Shown: one piece after another, positions 13,601 through 20,619 of the stretch
Layout of the letters: every line of letters starts with the position of its first letter
Position numbering within the stretch: position 1 is the first letter of the stretch
Source of the DNA: Paragorgia papillata
Taxonomy: Eukaryota; Cnidaria; Anthozoa; Scleralcyonacea; Coralliidae
Direction of reading: 5' to 3'
DNA length: 64,000 nt
Assembly: GCA_035771165.1 (NCBI GenBank)
Contig: JAWNZC010000025.1
Location: 4,685,501-4,749,500 of the forward strand
Position numbers and translations under genes: made by a program
The notes under the pieces: generated by a model
Databases searched by the model: none
What the model was told of the DNA's origin: nothing
Seen by the model: only the letters and a program-made list of their open reading frames with translations

Positions 13601-16600
13601 GTAAAATGCGCTAAAAATTGGCTTTACACCCATAAAATAAATGTCCAACCCGAAACTTGTTTGTCACAGCAAGTAAAATCTTTGGTAGAATCAATGTTAT
13701 ATACAATCATAATGTTTTGTGTGGCTTCAAAATACATGGCATTCACTTGCTTCTAGCCGTCAGATAACTTAGTTATAATTAGATATATCTTCGTTTCGGC
13801 TCTGTGTTAGCCTGGCTAGCTTTGCATCTAAAGCTGGATTTCCACTGAGTGTAAAATATCGCGCGCTCGACTTTTCTATTGTACAAATTGAATAGTTTTC
13901 TACTTCGTTCCACATGGAAACTCGCTGAATTATCTAAGATTCTCGCAGCGCATTTTAAACATGGACTACAATATAGTTTTCCAGAATGTTATTTAAAGAA
14001 ATGAGGTGTCATTGTCTAATTGAGTTGTTCCTTTTGAGCACGTGTTTGAGTCATTTTGCTCTTTCTTCGCAGCCAGCTTGGCTATAATTACTTTACAGTT
14101 TACTCTTTAGCTCTCACCAAATGATTTATCATGCGGAAATTGCTAAGTTTAACATTAACTATGATTTGAACAACCGTTTGCCGAGTCAGTAGTGTTGTTT
14201 GCGCCTGGTCTTTTAAACACTTTGACTTAGCCGTTCGAACAGCTTCAGTTAGCCGTTTGAACGCTTCAGTTAGCCGTTTGAACACTTCAGTTAGCCGTTT
14301 GAACGCTTCAGTTAGCCGTTCGAACGGCTTCAGTTAGCCGTTTGAACGCTTCAGTTAGCCATTTGAACGCTTAAGTTAGCCGTTTGAACGCTTCAGTTAG
14401 CCGTTCGAACGGTTTCAGTTAGCCGTTCGAACGGTTTCAGTTAGCCGTTCGAACGGCTTCAGTTAGCCGTTCGAACTTCGAACGGTTTCAGTTAGCCGTT
14501 CGAACGGTTTCAGTTAGCCGTTCGAACGGCTTCAGTTGGCCGTTCGAACTTCGAACGGTTTCAGTTAGCCGTTCGAACGCTTAATAACAGGCGCCGAACG
14601 GATAATAACAGGCGTTCGAACGCTCTGTTAATAATTTTAAACGCTTTATCAAACCGTTCGAACGGCTTCTTAAAGCGTTCGAACGGTTACCGAACGGTAG
14701 GCGAACGGTATTTTCATGCCGTTTGCTAAAGCGTTAAGGTACGTTTTCGCGTGGAGGGTCACAAATATCAACGACGCTATCACTCAATTTCCAAGATGGT
14801 GACTTATATAGATCAGTGGTGCTAACAAAGCTATCGGGGGACCAACGGAGGTCTTTTCCACTATCCCGATTTTTGAAATTTCGTGGTATCCCATCGGGAT
14901 ACAAGTAAAACAGAAGTTAGTATCCAAAACAAAATTTTAGTATCCCGTGGATATCGGGATACCGCAAATTTCAGACCCTGATATACGTGGTTAAATCGAT
15001 CTCGCAAGGTGCAATCAATCATATCTGCATGGTCTTGCCAAAAATAAGTAACAACGCCTACACAATAGCTGAAGTAAACAGCAGCCAGCAGAAATCTAGA
15101 AACATCAGAAAGTGGGAGACCTGTAGTTTGTTGTTTGAGGAGAATATTTTTGCTTAGGCCATCCATGGCTGTCCATACAAAAAGTGGCCGTCCATACAAA
15201 AAGTGGCCGTCCAAAAACCTGATTTTTCAAAAGTGGCCGTCCATAGGACGGCTGCCTGGCTAAAAGCCTGAGTACATGTATTAACAACTTTACAGAACTT
15301 TATAAAATTCAAGCAGGTAGTACTGTATATATACACGTACCAGTATAACATTGGGTTTTCCCAGAGCCCACATGTTAACTTTTCTGTCATCACCACCAGT
15401 AACCAAAACATGACCAGAAGCTGGTCCCAAGGCAAGACAATTGACATTATGACCATGAGCTACAAATTCCTCTAAAACAAGAAGAAAAAATAAGAAATTT
15501 ATAGCTTTCTAAATGGTTAATTCCCATATATTAATTAAATGTTGTTTTTTTAAAGTGAGGGTTAAATATCACCCCCCCCCCCCCCCCCCAAATGCAGGCA
15601 ATCTTGTACCCATTCTCTCTTTGATGAACAAAACCATCTGGTGTGAGAAATGATTATATATACAGGCAGTTTTTGGCCAGCCTTCTTTCTAGGTCCTGAA
15701 ATTAAATAAGCCTTTAATATTTATTCAAGTTTAACCAATTCCTGCCTGAGCCTGGCAAAAACAGCCTCTTTTCCCCTTTATTGTTTTATTCTAATACATG
15801 TATAAACACCAGACAATTTTACTCATCAAAAGGAGATTACCCTCAAACACCCTAGGCAGCAAAAAGTTAAACAAATGAGTTTTATCACTGATTGTTCAGA
15901 TGTACATTACATTACAGATTTAGTCCTATTTTATAGAAACAACAAACTGTACATGTTATAAACGGATTATAAAGGCAGTCCACTAGACGGGCTAAATGGC
16001 TTTAATTGTGCACGAGGCACCTGCAGTATCACTAAACATGCATGACAAATATTACAATATATATCAGATCAATTTGATACTATTATTAAACTGACATACA
16101 CTACGTCGGAAGTTACATTTTTCATCACAACGTACCATTTTATAACCTAATGTTATAACAAGAAACGAAATAATCAGAAAGAAACTATTGACTTGATCAC
16201 CTACATCGTGTATAAAGATTTTTAAATTTATATATACAGTCACTCAGCAGACAAAGATATCGCTTTCAAAGCACTTGTCACTTTTAAAATATATATTAGA
16301 CCCGTATTGCTTTCCCTCCTTTTCGTATCGGTTCATTCTCATCAGTAGAAAAAGATGAGATGTAAACATTAAAATTATGTTGGTCAGTCACCTGGCTTCC
16401 AGTCGCGTTATAATATAAATATAAACAATTTTTAAAGGTTGTTCATTACCAAAACTAACAAGTTAACTATTAAAGAAACACAAGGAAATCCCACCGTGGA
16501 TAGATAGTGTTCAAGAGATATTGTGAACAAACTCATTTTAACAACGGTTAAAGTTGTTTTTTAAAATTTTAAAAACACTTACGTTGCCTCCAACTCTTCT

Positions 16601-16631
16601 TGACGACAGGGCGCGTGCTAAGTGTCGACAT
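4930..16631 (-). CDS. KATNB1: Katanin p80 WD40-containing subunit B1, 23 coding exons
   Basis: Katanin p80 is the regulatory subunit of the microtubule-severing ATPase; it targets p60 to centrosomes and spindle poles. Coding exons in transcript order: 16631-16583, 15471-15341, 11746-11628, 11349-11249, 11135-11010, 10914-10802, 10498-10427, 10140-10080, 9925-9836, 9482-9429, 9291-9223, 9094-9045, 8936-8880, 8406-8303, 8159-8094, 8009-7798, 7379-7260, 6702-6600, 6463-6378, 6253-6177, 5691-5617, 5544-5425, 5059-4930. All junctions are GT-AG with matching phases, giving about 727 residues (655 in human, from memory). The N-terminal WD40 propeller contains [29 protein letters not shown] and [11 protein letters not shown] Pro/Ser-rich linker holds [11 protein letters not shown] and MEDFLP. 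The C-terminal con80 domain holds [27 protein letters not shown] and a final [10 protein letters not shown]. Exon 3 is 119 bp here against 118 bp in the duplicate, a +1 frameshift near 11,731 that is either a sequencing error or a lesion. Confidence 0.95.
5819..6151. mobile_element. Foldback interrupted by a Mutator-like MITE (5,892-6,100, 9-bp target duplication)
   Basis: The inner element starts TAGCCTGGTACCCTGGCCCA and ends with the inverse GGGTACCAGGCTA, with arms of about 50 bp. It is flanked by an exact 9-bp direct repeat, GGTCGAAAC, at 5,883-5,891 and 6,101-6,109; this is typical of Mutator/MULE transposons. The surrounding sequence is itself an inverted repeat: CTCAATTGCTC..TTTCTGAGCC on the left and GGCTCAGAAA..GAGTAATTGAG on the right. 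The MITE therefore landed in an older foldback. The whole structure fills KATNB1 intron 20 and ends about 25 bp from an exon. Confidence 0.8.
6971..7230. mobile_element. hAT-type MITE with 8-bp target duplication, in a KATNB1 intron
   Basis: Ends are CAGTGGCGGAT and ATCCACCAGTG (imperfect inverted termini). They are flanked by GTCTGAGT (6,963-6,970) and ATCTGAGT (7,231-7,238), which match at 7 of 8 positions. The 8-bp duplication and CAGTG termini fit a non-autonomous hAT element. It lies in the intron between the exons at 7,260-7,379 and 6,600-6,702, about 30 bp from a splice donor. A GC-richer interior distinguishes it from its surroundings. Confidence 0.8.
7455..7725. repeat. Microsatellites (GTACT)n and (GTT)n in a KATNB1 intron
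   Basis: Roughly 7,462-7,540 is a degenerate TACTG/GTACT tract, followed by GTT triplets densest at 7,591-7,640. The resulting Cys/Val/Leu open frame is an artefact. Confidence 0.85.
8530..8725. repeat. CCACCATCATCACTA-type microsatellite in a KATNB1 intron
   Basis: Triplet-periodic CAC/CAT/ACC tract. It produces His-rich, Pro/Ser-rich, Val-rich and Gly/Asp-rich frames on the two strands, none of which is a gene. The intron between the exons at 8,303-8,406 and 8,880-8,936 otherwise holds nothing recognisable. Confidence 0.9.
9518..9765. repeat. CACCATCAC-type microsatellite in a KATNB1 intron
   Basis: A second, independent CAT/CAC/ACC triplet tract in the intron between the exons at 9,429-9,482 and 9,836-9,925. 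Its composition is similar to the tract at 8,530. Confidence 0.9.
10228..10316. repeat. Short 'TAACCCnTTGA' foldback, one of a dispersed family
   Basis: Begins TAACCCCTTGACGAG and ends TAATGGGTTAAAG, with a centre of CATCTGGCATTAGCCAGAGTAAAATAC. Related copies are seen at about 18,841-18,923, 28,680-28,762, 34,180-34,262, 48,211-48,295, 61,265-61,366, 61,986-62,050, 62,698-62,795 and 63,472-63,580. Each is about 80-100 bp with TTAACCC termini and a CTGGCGTTAG-like core. They are non-coding interspersed repeats. Confidence 0.75.
11400..11545. repeat. CAGCTCAGT / CAGTACAG-rich degenerate tract in KATNB1 intron 3
   Basis: Degenerate AGCTCAG and CAGTACAGC repeats between exon 3 and exon 4 of KATNB1. 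It is duplicated at about 21,219-21,363. No other feature was noticed there. Confidence 0.7.
12420..12824 (-). pseudogene. hAT transposase N-terminal fragment (TTF/BED-like zinc finger)
   Basis: A 134-residue open frame. The first half is acidic with Val/Glu runs, then comes a basic stretch ([16 protein letters not shown]). The C-terminal third has a zinc-finger-like arrangement, [20 protein letters not shown], followed by a Cys, a further GCTNFH and then a stop or exon end. This matches the finger that precedes hAT catalytic domains (ZNF862/KIAA1586-type), by memory of the family. No RNase-H-like core or dimerisation domain follows. In the duplicate (22,245-22,650) one extra C near 22,400 breaks the frame. 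It is a transposon relic, not a host gene. Confidence 0.65.
12952..14760. mobile_element. Innermost element: long-TIR MITE filled with GTTCGAACGG satellite
   Basis: Termini GACCCTCCACGCGAAAACGT and its inverse, extending through GTACCTTAACGC, are flanked by ACAAATGT (12,944-12,951) and ACAAATAT (14,761-14,768), 7 of 8 matching. The interior has two satellite zones. About 13,010-13,330 is built of AACAGGCGTTCGAACGGATAA units. About 14,230-14,600 is built of CAGTTAGCCGTTCGAACGGC units. TTCGAA palindromes dominate both. The central part, 13,600-14,200, is not repetitive and has no gene. The duplicate (22,778-24,606) differs in satellite unit number. Confidence 0.85.
15536..16570. other. KATNB1 intron 1, no gene
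   Basis: Contains a C homopolymer near 15,572 followed by a degenerate foldback (15,600-15,860). The rest is single-copy AT-rich sequence. No exon was recognised on either strand. The same stretch occurs at about 25,380-26,410. Confidence 0.5.
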
Positions 16632-17009
16632 GCTCTTCCTGGTTTCTTGAACGTTTTGTTGCAGTTTTTTGTACTCTACATCGTTAATAACTGAGAAGAG
16701 GTCTTTCTCTTGAAGGAGTCGGAGTCAGTATGGGTCAAAAACGGAATCAAATCAGGTTTATTTCGACTGCAAGAGAGATATTTCAAACACAGCTCTTCCA
16801 CTCCACAACTTTGAACTAAAATCGTTTACGAGCCCACGATTATCAATTAAAAATAGCACAGCGGGCGTAGCACATGGTACACATTCTTGACATGCGCAAC
16901 TAGTACTCATCACCAGTCTCCTGAAAAATTCTCTCATATCATTCTCGCACCCAGACCCCATATAAACAATGCTCATCTTTGCACAAAGAAAACGAAAAAC
17001 AATTTTGGT
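16632..17009. promoter_or_regulatory. Shared head-to-head promoter of KATNB1 and C8orf82 (copy 1)
   Basis: Only 378 bp separate the KATNB1 start codon (minus strand, 16,631) from the C8orf82 start codon (plus strand, 17,010). Divergent transcription from a bidirectional promoter is the simplest reading. The equivalent interval in copy 2 is 26,473-26,847. No TATA box is obvious on either strand, and transcription start sites cannot be placed from sequence alone. Confidence 0.6.
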
Positions 17010-18274
17010 ATGTTAGCTTTAAAGAAACAATCAAATTACTTTATAGGTGCAGCTAGCAGACTTGTTGGAAGAAGTGTCTCTTATGTTCAAGGACAGAGCT
17101 CTTCTAATGTTAGAGAATACTTTTATTATATAGATCACCAAGGCCAGGTATTTTTATTTGATATTTGGAAATATGTTGTCAACAATATTTGGTACCTAAT
17201 TCAGAATTTCGTTTTTATTTACAGCTTTTTCTACATGATACCAAAATAAAAAACTTTATCACATGTTTTCAAAGGTATGTCATCTGTGTGCTGTCCCAAC
17301 CATGGTACCATCAGCTACATGCATGGTACCACCAGCTACATGCATGGTACCATCGATCAGCTACATGCATGGTACCACCAGCTACATGGTACTACCAGCT
17401 GCATGGTACCATCAATCAGCTACATGCTTGGTACCACCAGCTGCATGGTACCATCAATCAGCTACATGCTTGGTACCACCAGCTATATGCATGGTACCAT
17501 CAATCAGCTACATGCATGGTACCACCAGCTACATGGTACTACTAGCTGCATGGTACCATCAATCAGCTACATGCTTGGTACCACCAGCTGCATGGTACCA
17601 TCAATCAGCTACATGCATGGTACCACCAGCTACATGGTACTACTAGCTGCATGGTACCATCAATCACCTACATGCATGGTACCACCAGCTACATGGTACT
17701 ACCATCTACATGTATAAAATGGCAACCCTTTTTGGAGTACTATCACAGATATCTCTTTTTATTTCTAGTACACTGTACAGTTAATATATTCTTACCTTTT
17801 TGTTTTTTCTATATTTTTCATCTTATTTTTTTAGAGAAGAAATTCTTGGCATTTTTCTTTAAACGATTGAAAGTAAACAACACTAGAAAATATGAAGAAT
17901 TTCCTTTTATTTCACCATGTGGACGAGAACTAAATTACATCCAGTGTGAAGATAAACCAATTGTGTATCACTCAATAATCAACTCTGCTGACAACACAGC
18001 TGAAGAATTGACAATGAATGGGGCAGAGAATCAACTGACTTATCCATTACAACCAGAGAAGATTTGCATGTTTCCCCAGACAGGAAGAATCTATCACCCT
18101 GCTCATCAAAAATATGGTGGAATAGGTCTGATTAAATCCAGTCTGGGCATTGAAATAAGTCCATGTTTTGAATTCAAAGACAGAAATAATGAAACTGACC
18201 CACCTTCACATTTTCACTGGAAAGGAACAGTTTATGAACTTGATAATTCATTGTGGACATGTATTAATGAATAA
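17010..18274 (+). CDS. C8orf82: UPF0598 protein (C8orf82 homologue), copy 1, frameshifted
   Basis: Exons are 17010-17147, 17225-17274 and 17835-18274. Exon 1 ends in REYFYYIDHQGQ, exon 2 begins LFLHDTKIKNFITCF, and exon 3 carries the conserved FPFISPCGREL, GRIYHPAHQKYGGIGLIKSS and SHFHWKG. These match the UPF0598 family along its whole length. The family's function is unknown. The basic, acidic-residue-free N-terminus could be a mitochondrial presequence (inference). Exon 2 is 50 bp here but 49 bp in copy 2: an extra T in the TTTT run near 17,265 shifts the frame before exon 3. Copy 1 is therefore either a damaged duplicate or contains a base-calling error. Confidence 0.85.
17299..17712 (+). 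repeat. Minisatellite of CAGCTACATGCATGGTACCA units in a C8orf82 intron
   Basis: About 20-24 bp units contain the palindromes CATGGTACCA(T/C) and ATGCAT, with alternating ACCACCAGCTACATG and ACCATCAATCAGCTACATG variants. Open frames across it (His-Gly-Thr-Thr, Trp-Tyr-His-Gln) are repeat artefacts. It is conserved with the same unit order in copy 2 at 27,138-27,550. Confidence 0.9.
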
Positions 18275-18489
18275 AATTGCAAGTTAACCCATTGTAATCA
18301 TTGAAAATAAAATAGCAAGCTATAGTTATTACAGAAAAATAACATTTTAGTCCCTTACACCCAACCCCCAAATGAAACCACATCCCAAAATAAGACCAGT
18401 CTTTATAATAGACTGTACATGAACAGTATATTAAAAAAAGAGAAGTGCCAAATGGACTTACCAGTAACTCATTTCTTTCTAATACATGG

Positions 18490-18770
18490 ATCAATGGCAG
18501 ATCCAAGGGGTTATGGGGGTTGCAACCCCCCTGGCCTATTATATATGTATTCTTTGAAGAGTATATTATATTATATTATAATTATTATATACAATATATA
18601 AATTGTGTTTAGTGTATAAAAATCACTATTTCTGATCCTAATATTGTCCCCAAAATGCAGGAAATAGCATTTCAGGGTATCAGAAATCAAACATTTTCTG
18701 GGGAAGCATACCCCTGGACCCCCCTAGAGGTGTCAACCCCCTCTTTAAAAAAATCCTGGATCCACCCTGT
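18490..18770. mobile_element. hAT-like MITE between C8orf82 and AKTIP (copy 1)
   Basis: Left end TGGCAGATCCAAGGGG and right end TCCTGGATCCACCCTG are imperfect inverted termini of the GGATCCA type, with GGGGTTG/CAACCCCC stretches next to them. A TGGATC direct repeat appears at both edges, but the exact target duplication is unclear. There is no coding capacity. The copy-2 equivalent is about 28,330-28,610. Confidence 0.6.
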
Positions 18771-18774
18771 GGAT

Positions 18775-19329
18775 CTAACATTAGATTACATGTACTTTAT
18801 TTATCACAAGAAGATAACCTGACCAGCCTATGCATTATTGAGCTCACCCATTACTGCCTAGGATGGCTGAGGGTTCTCCCTTTCACACGTAAGATCATCT
18901 GGTGTTAGGCAGGAATGGGTTAAAAATGGTAAGAAAATCAGTTGTATCAAACTGGATTATGTAAGCAAGCCTTTACAGTTTATGTACAGTGTCCTTAGAT
19001 ACAGTATATCATTGACTACCTCAGATACAGCAAGATAATAATTGAAATAAAATAACTTGAAATATAACAATTGAAATATAGTAAGGTTAGATATAGTGCC
19101 GAAACAAAGAACGTTGGAGTATAACGTTTTGAGCGAAGGCCCTTCGTCAGAGAGAAACATTTATACTCCTATGTTCTCTGTTTTCGGCAGTATATCTAAC
19201 CTTACTATATTTTGATTGTTGCTTCTACACTGCCTACGCAGCACACTACTTTTATTTCACTATTTGAAATAATATATATAGATTTTCAAAGAAATAGTTA
19301 ATTATAAAATAGATTTAAAAAAATTGCTA
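18775..19329. repeat. Intergenic region with two dispersed repeats
   Basis: 18,841-18,923 is a TTAACCC-type foldback. 19,070-19,215 is a repeat containing AGGTTAGATATAGTGCCGAA, GAGCGAAGGCCCTTCGTCAG and the inverse TATCTAACCTTACTATAT, closely related to 43,801-44,060 and 53,757-53,830. No exon was found. The copy-2 equivalent is about 28,612-29,165. Confidence 0.7.
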
Positions 19330-20483
19330 CTAGCTGTTCTCATCAGGTTTGCTGAATATTTCAACTGTCCCTTTCTTTACCCATGAAAGACCCGATGACT
19401 GTGCATTCCTGGTTGATGAAATCTCAGGTTTGTCCTACAGTGTGATTCAGAAAAATTTATTAAAAATTACAATAGAAATACAATATTTTTTATACAGTGT
19501 GGGAGTGGTACAATGATCCTTTTACTGTATATCTTATAGCTGTACAATGTTGGGTTGTGTCTACCTTTGTGCACAAAATAGAATTTCTAATATTTTCATG
19601 TTTTTCTGCCTGCCACTCAGTAAATCTGCAGAATAAACAAAAATAAACAATTTAATATTACAAAATAGCAATAATATTGGGCAACAACAGTACTAGTAGA
19701 TATGGGTGATAACGCCAGACCATTTTACTTGTCACTCAGCTCAAAGGGGAACCCTTCCACAGCGTAAACAGCAATCTTGGGTTAAAATTACAGTTATGCA
19801 TATTATTTTAGCATTCACAACAAGCCACAGTATACAATCTATAAACTACATGTACTAGCTGTATCATTGCCTGTACCTTATTGAATGAGGGTCATCATCT
19901 ATTTTCATTGCAAAGCTGTTCATGACAAAGGCTTATGTTTTCTTTAACTTTTTCTCTATAAGCATTTGTGTTGTTGTTATAACTGCAATAAAGAATTTTT
20001 TTTTGAGACAGCACCATTTAGAAAATCAATCTTTAACTTTTCACTGCAATAGGATGTGTTTTTTTGACAACGAGAAGCTTCCCGTTGCAGTGAGAAATGT
20101 TTAGACTGAACACAAAGACAAAAAACTTTCTGCACAGGAGATTGGTGGCATTTTGTGCTGCCAAGTCAACATATTTACAAACTACAACAGTATGTTAAAC
20201 TCACAGCGTAGCAGCTTCTTCATTGACAGCATTTGAACTTTCAATTCTGTAAAATAATCTCTCGAGCAAAAAGAAGAACCTGCCATAAATGATTCACAGT
20301 CCGTCTATAATGTGAGTAAAAATAAATGATATAAATTTTGAATTCTCTTATAAATCAAAACATAAAATAATGAATTTACACTCTAAATACAAACCTCCAT
20401 AGTGGAAATGCTTGTTTGATATCAAGTTCACCAGTTTCCATATTAATAAGAGGATGGTACACAGGAGGAACAAACTTTAACAG
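19330..20483 (-). pseudogene. AKTIP 3' half (exons 5-9), duplicated fragment without its 5' exons
   Basis: Exons in transcript order: 20483-20395, 20304-20205, 19955-19877, 19625-19565 and 19434-19330 (stop). They match AKTIP exons 5-9 at 29,166-30,315. Exons 1-4 are absent because the duplication break lies in intron 4 at 20,595. Two exons carry single-base insertions: exon 6 is 100 bp instead of 99 (CTCTCGAG near 20,260) and exon 7 is 79 bp instead of 78 (TTTT near 19,912). It cannot encode AKTIP. Upstream on the same strand lies the KATNB1 fragment of copy 2. Confidence 0.9.
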
Positions 20484-20619
20484 CTATATCAATGAAAAAA
20501 CACTGTTTATCCTAAAATCCTCATTCGAGTATAGAATACCCTCTTTTTTTCTCTGTTTTATCAAGAAAAAGAGAGAAAAAAAGAAACAGAAAAAAGTTTT
20601 TTATAACTATTAATTTTAC

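Larger units (their letters stand above)
12256..14980. mobile_element. Middle hAT element carrying a transposase N-terminal exon
   Basis: The inverted termini CAGGGTCTGAAATTT and AAATTTCAGACCCTG are exact, and subterminal GTATCCC/GGGATAC motifs repeat on both sides. No clean 8-bp target duplication is seen; only ATATA is shared at the edges. It encodes the zinc-finger fragment at 12,420-12,824 on the minus strand and is itself interrupted by the MITE at 12,952-14,760. The catalytic transposase core is missing, so it is non-autonomous. The duplicate is at 22,081-24,826. Confidence 0.8.
11907..15270. mobile_element. Outer hAT-like element with perfect 8-bp target duplication, KATNB1 intron 2
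   Basis: Termini are CAAGCTTTTAGCCAGG (left) and CCTGGCTAAAAGCCTG (right). They are flanked by an exact AGTACATG at 11,899-11,906 and again at 15,271-15,278. An 8-bp duplication points to the hAT superfamily. The element's own sequence is only about 350 bp on the left (including a long G run) and 290 bp on the right, with GTGGCCGTCCA repeats. The middle is a second transposon at 12,256-14,980. No transposase of the outer element is visible. The same insertion is at 21,724-25,115 in the duplicate, so it predates the duplication. Confidence 0.85.
10778..20595. repeat. Tandem segmental duplication, copy 1 (~9.8 kb)
   Basis: This block and 20,596-30,427 are almost identical and directly adjacent. 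Copy 1 starts inside KATNB1 intron 6, after a GATAGACAGACAGACA simple tract. It ends inside AKTIP intron 4, in a purine-rich tract. It contains KATNB1 exons 1-6, all of C8orf82 and AKTIP exons 5-9. Differences between copies are mainly 1-base indels, often in homopolymers (for example the G run near 11,960 and the A/T runs near 15,120 and 16,550), with only a few substitutions seen. The junction shares at most one base (G) with both parents. Confidence 0.95.

Noticed and set aside
17299..17712. Possible CRISPR-like array
   Set aside because: Units are contiguous and spacerless, and the genome is eukaryotic.
17165..17717. His-Gly-Thr-Thr repeat proteins in the C8orf82 region
   Set aside because: Frames through the intronic CATGGTACC minisatellite; the splice sites of C8orf82 flank it.
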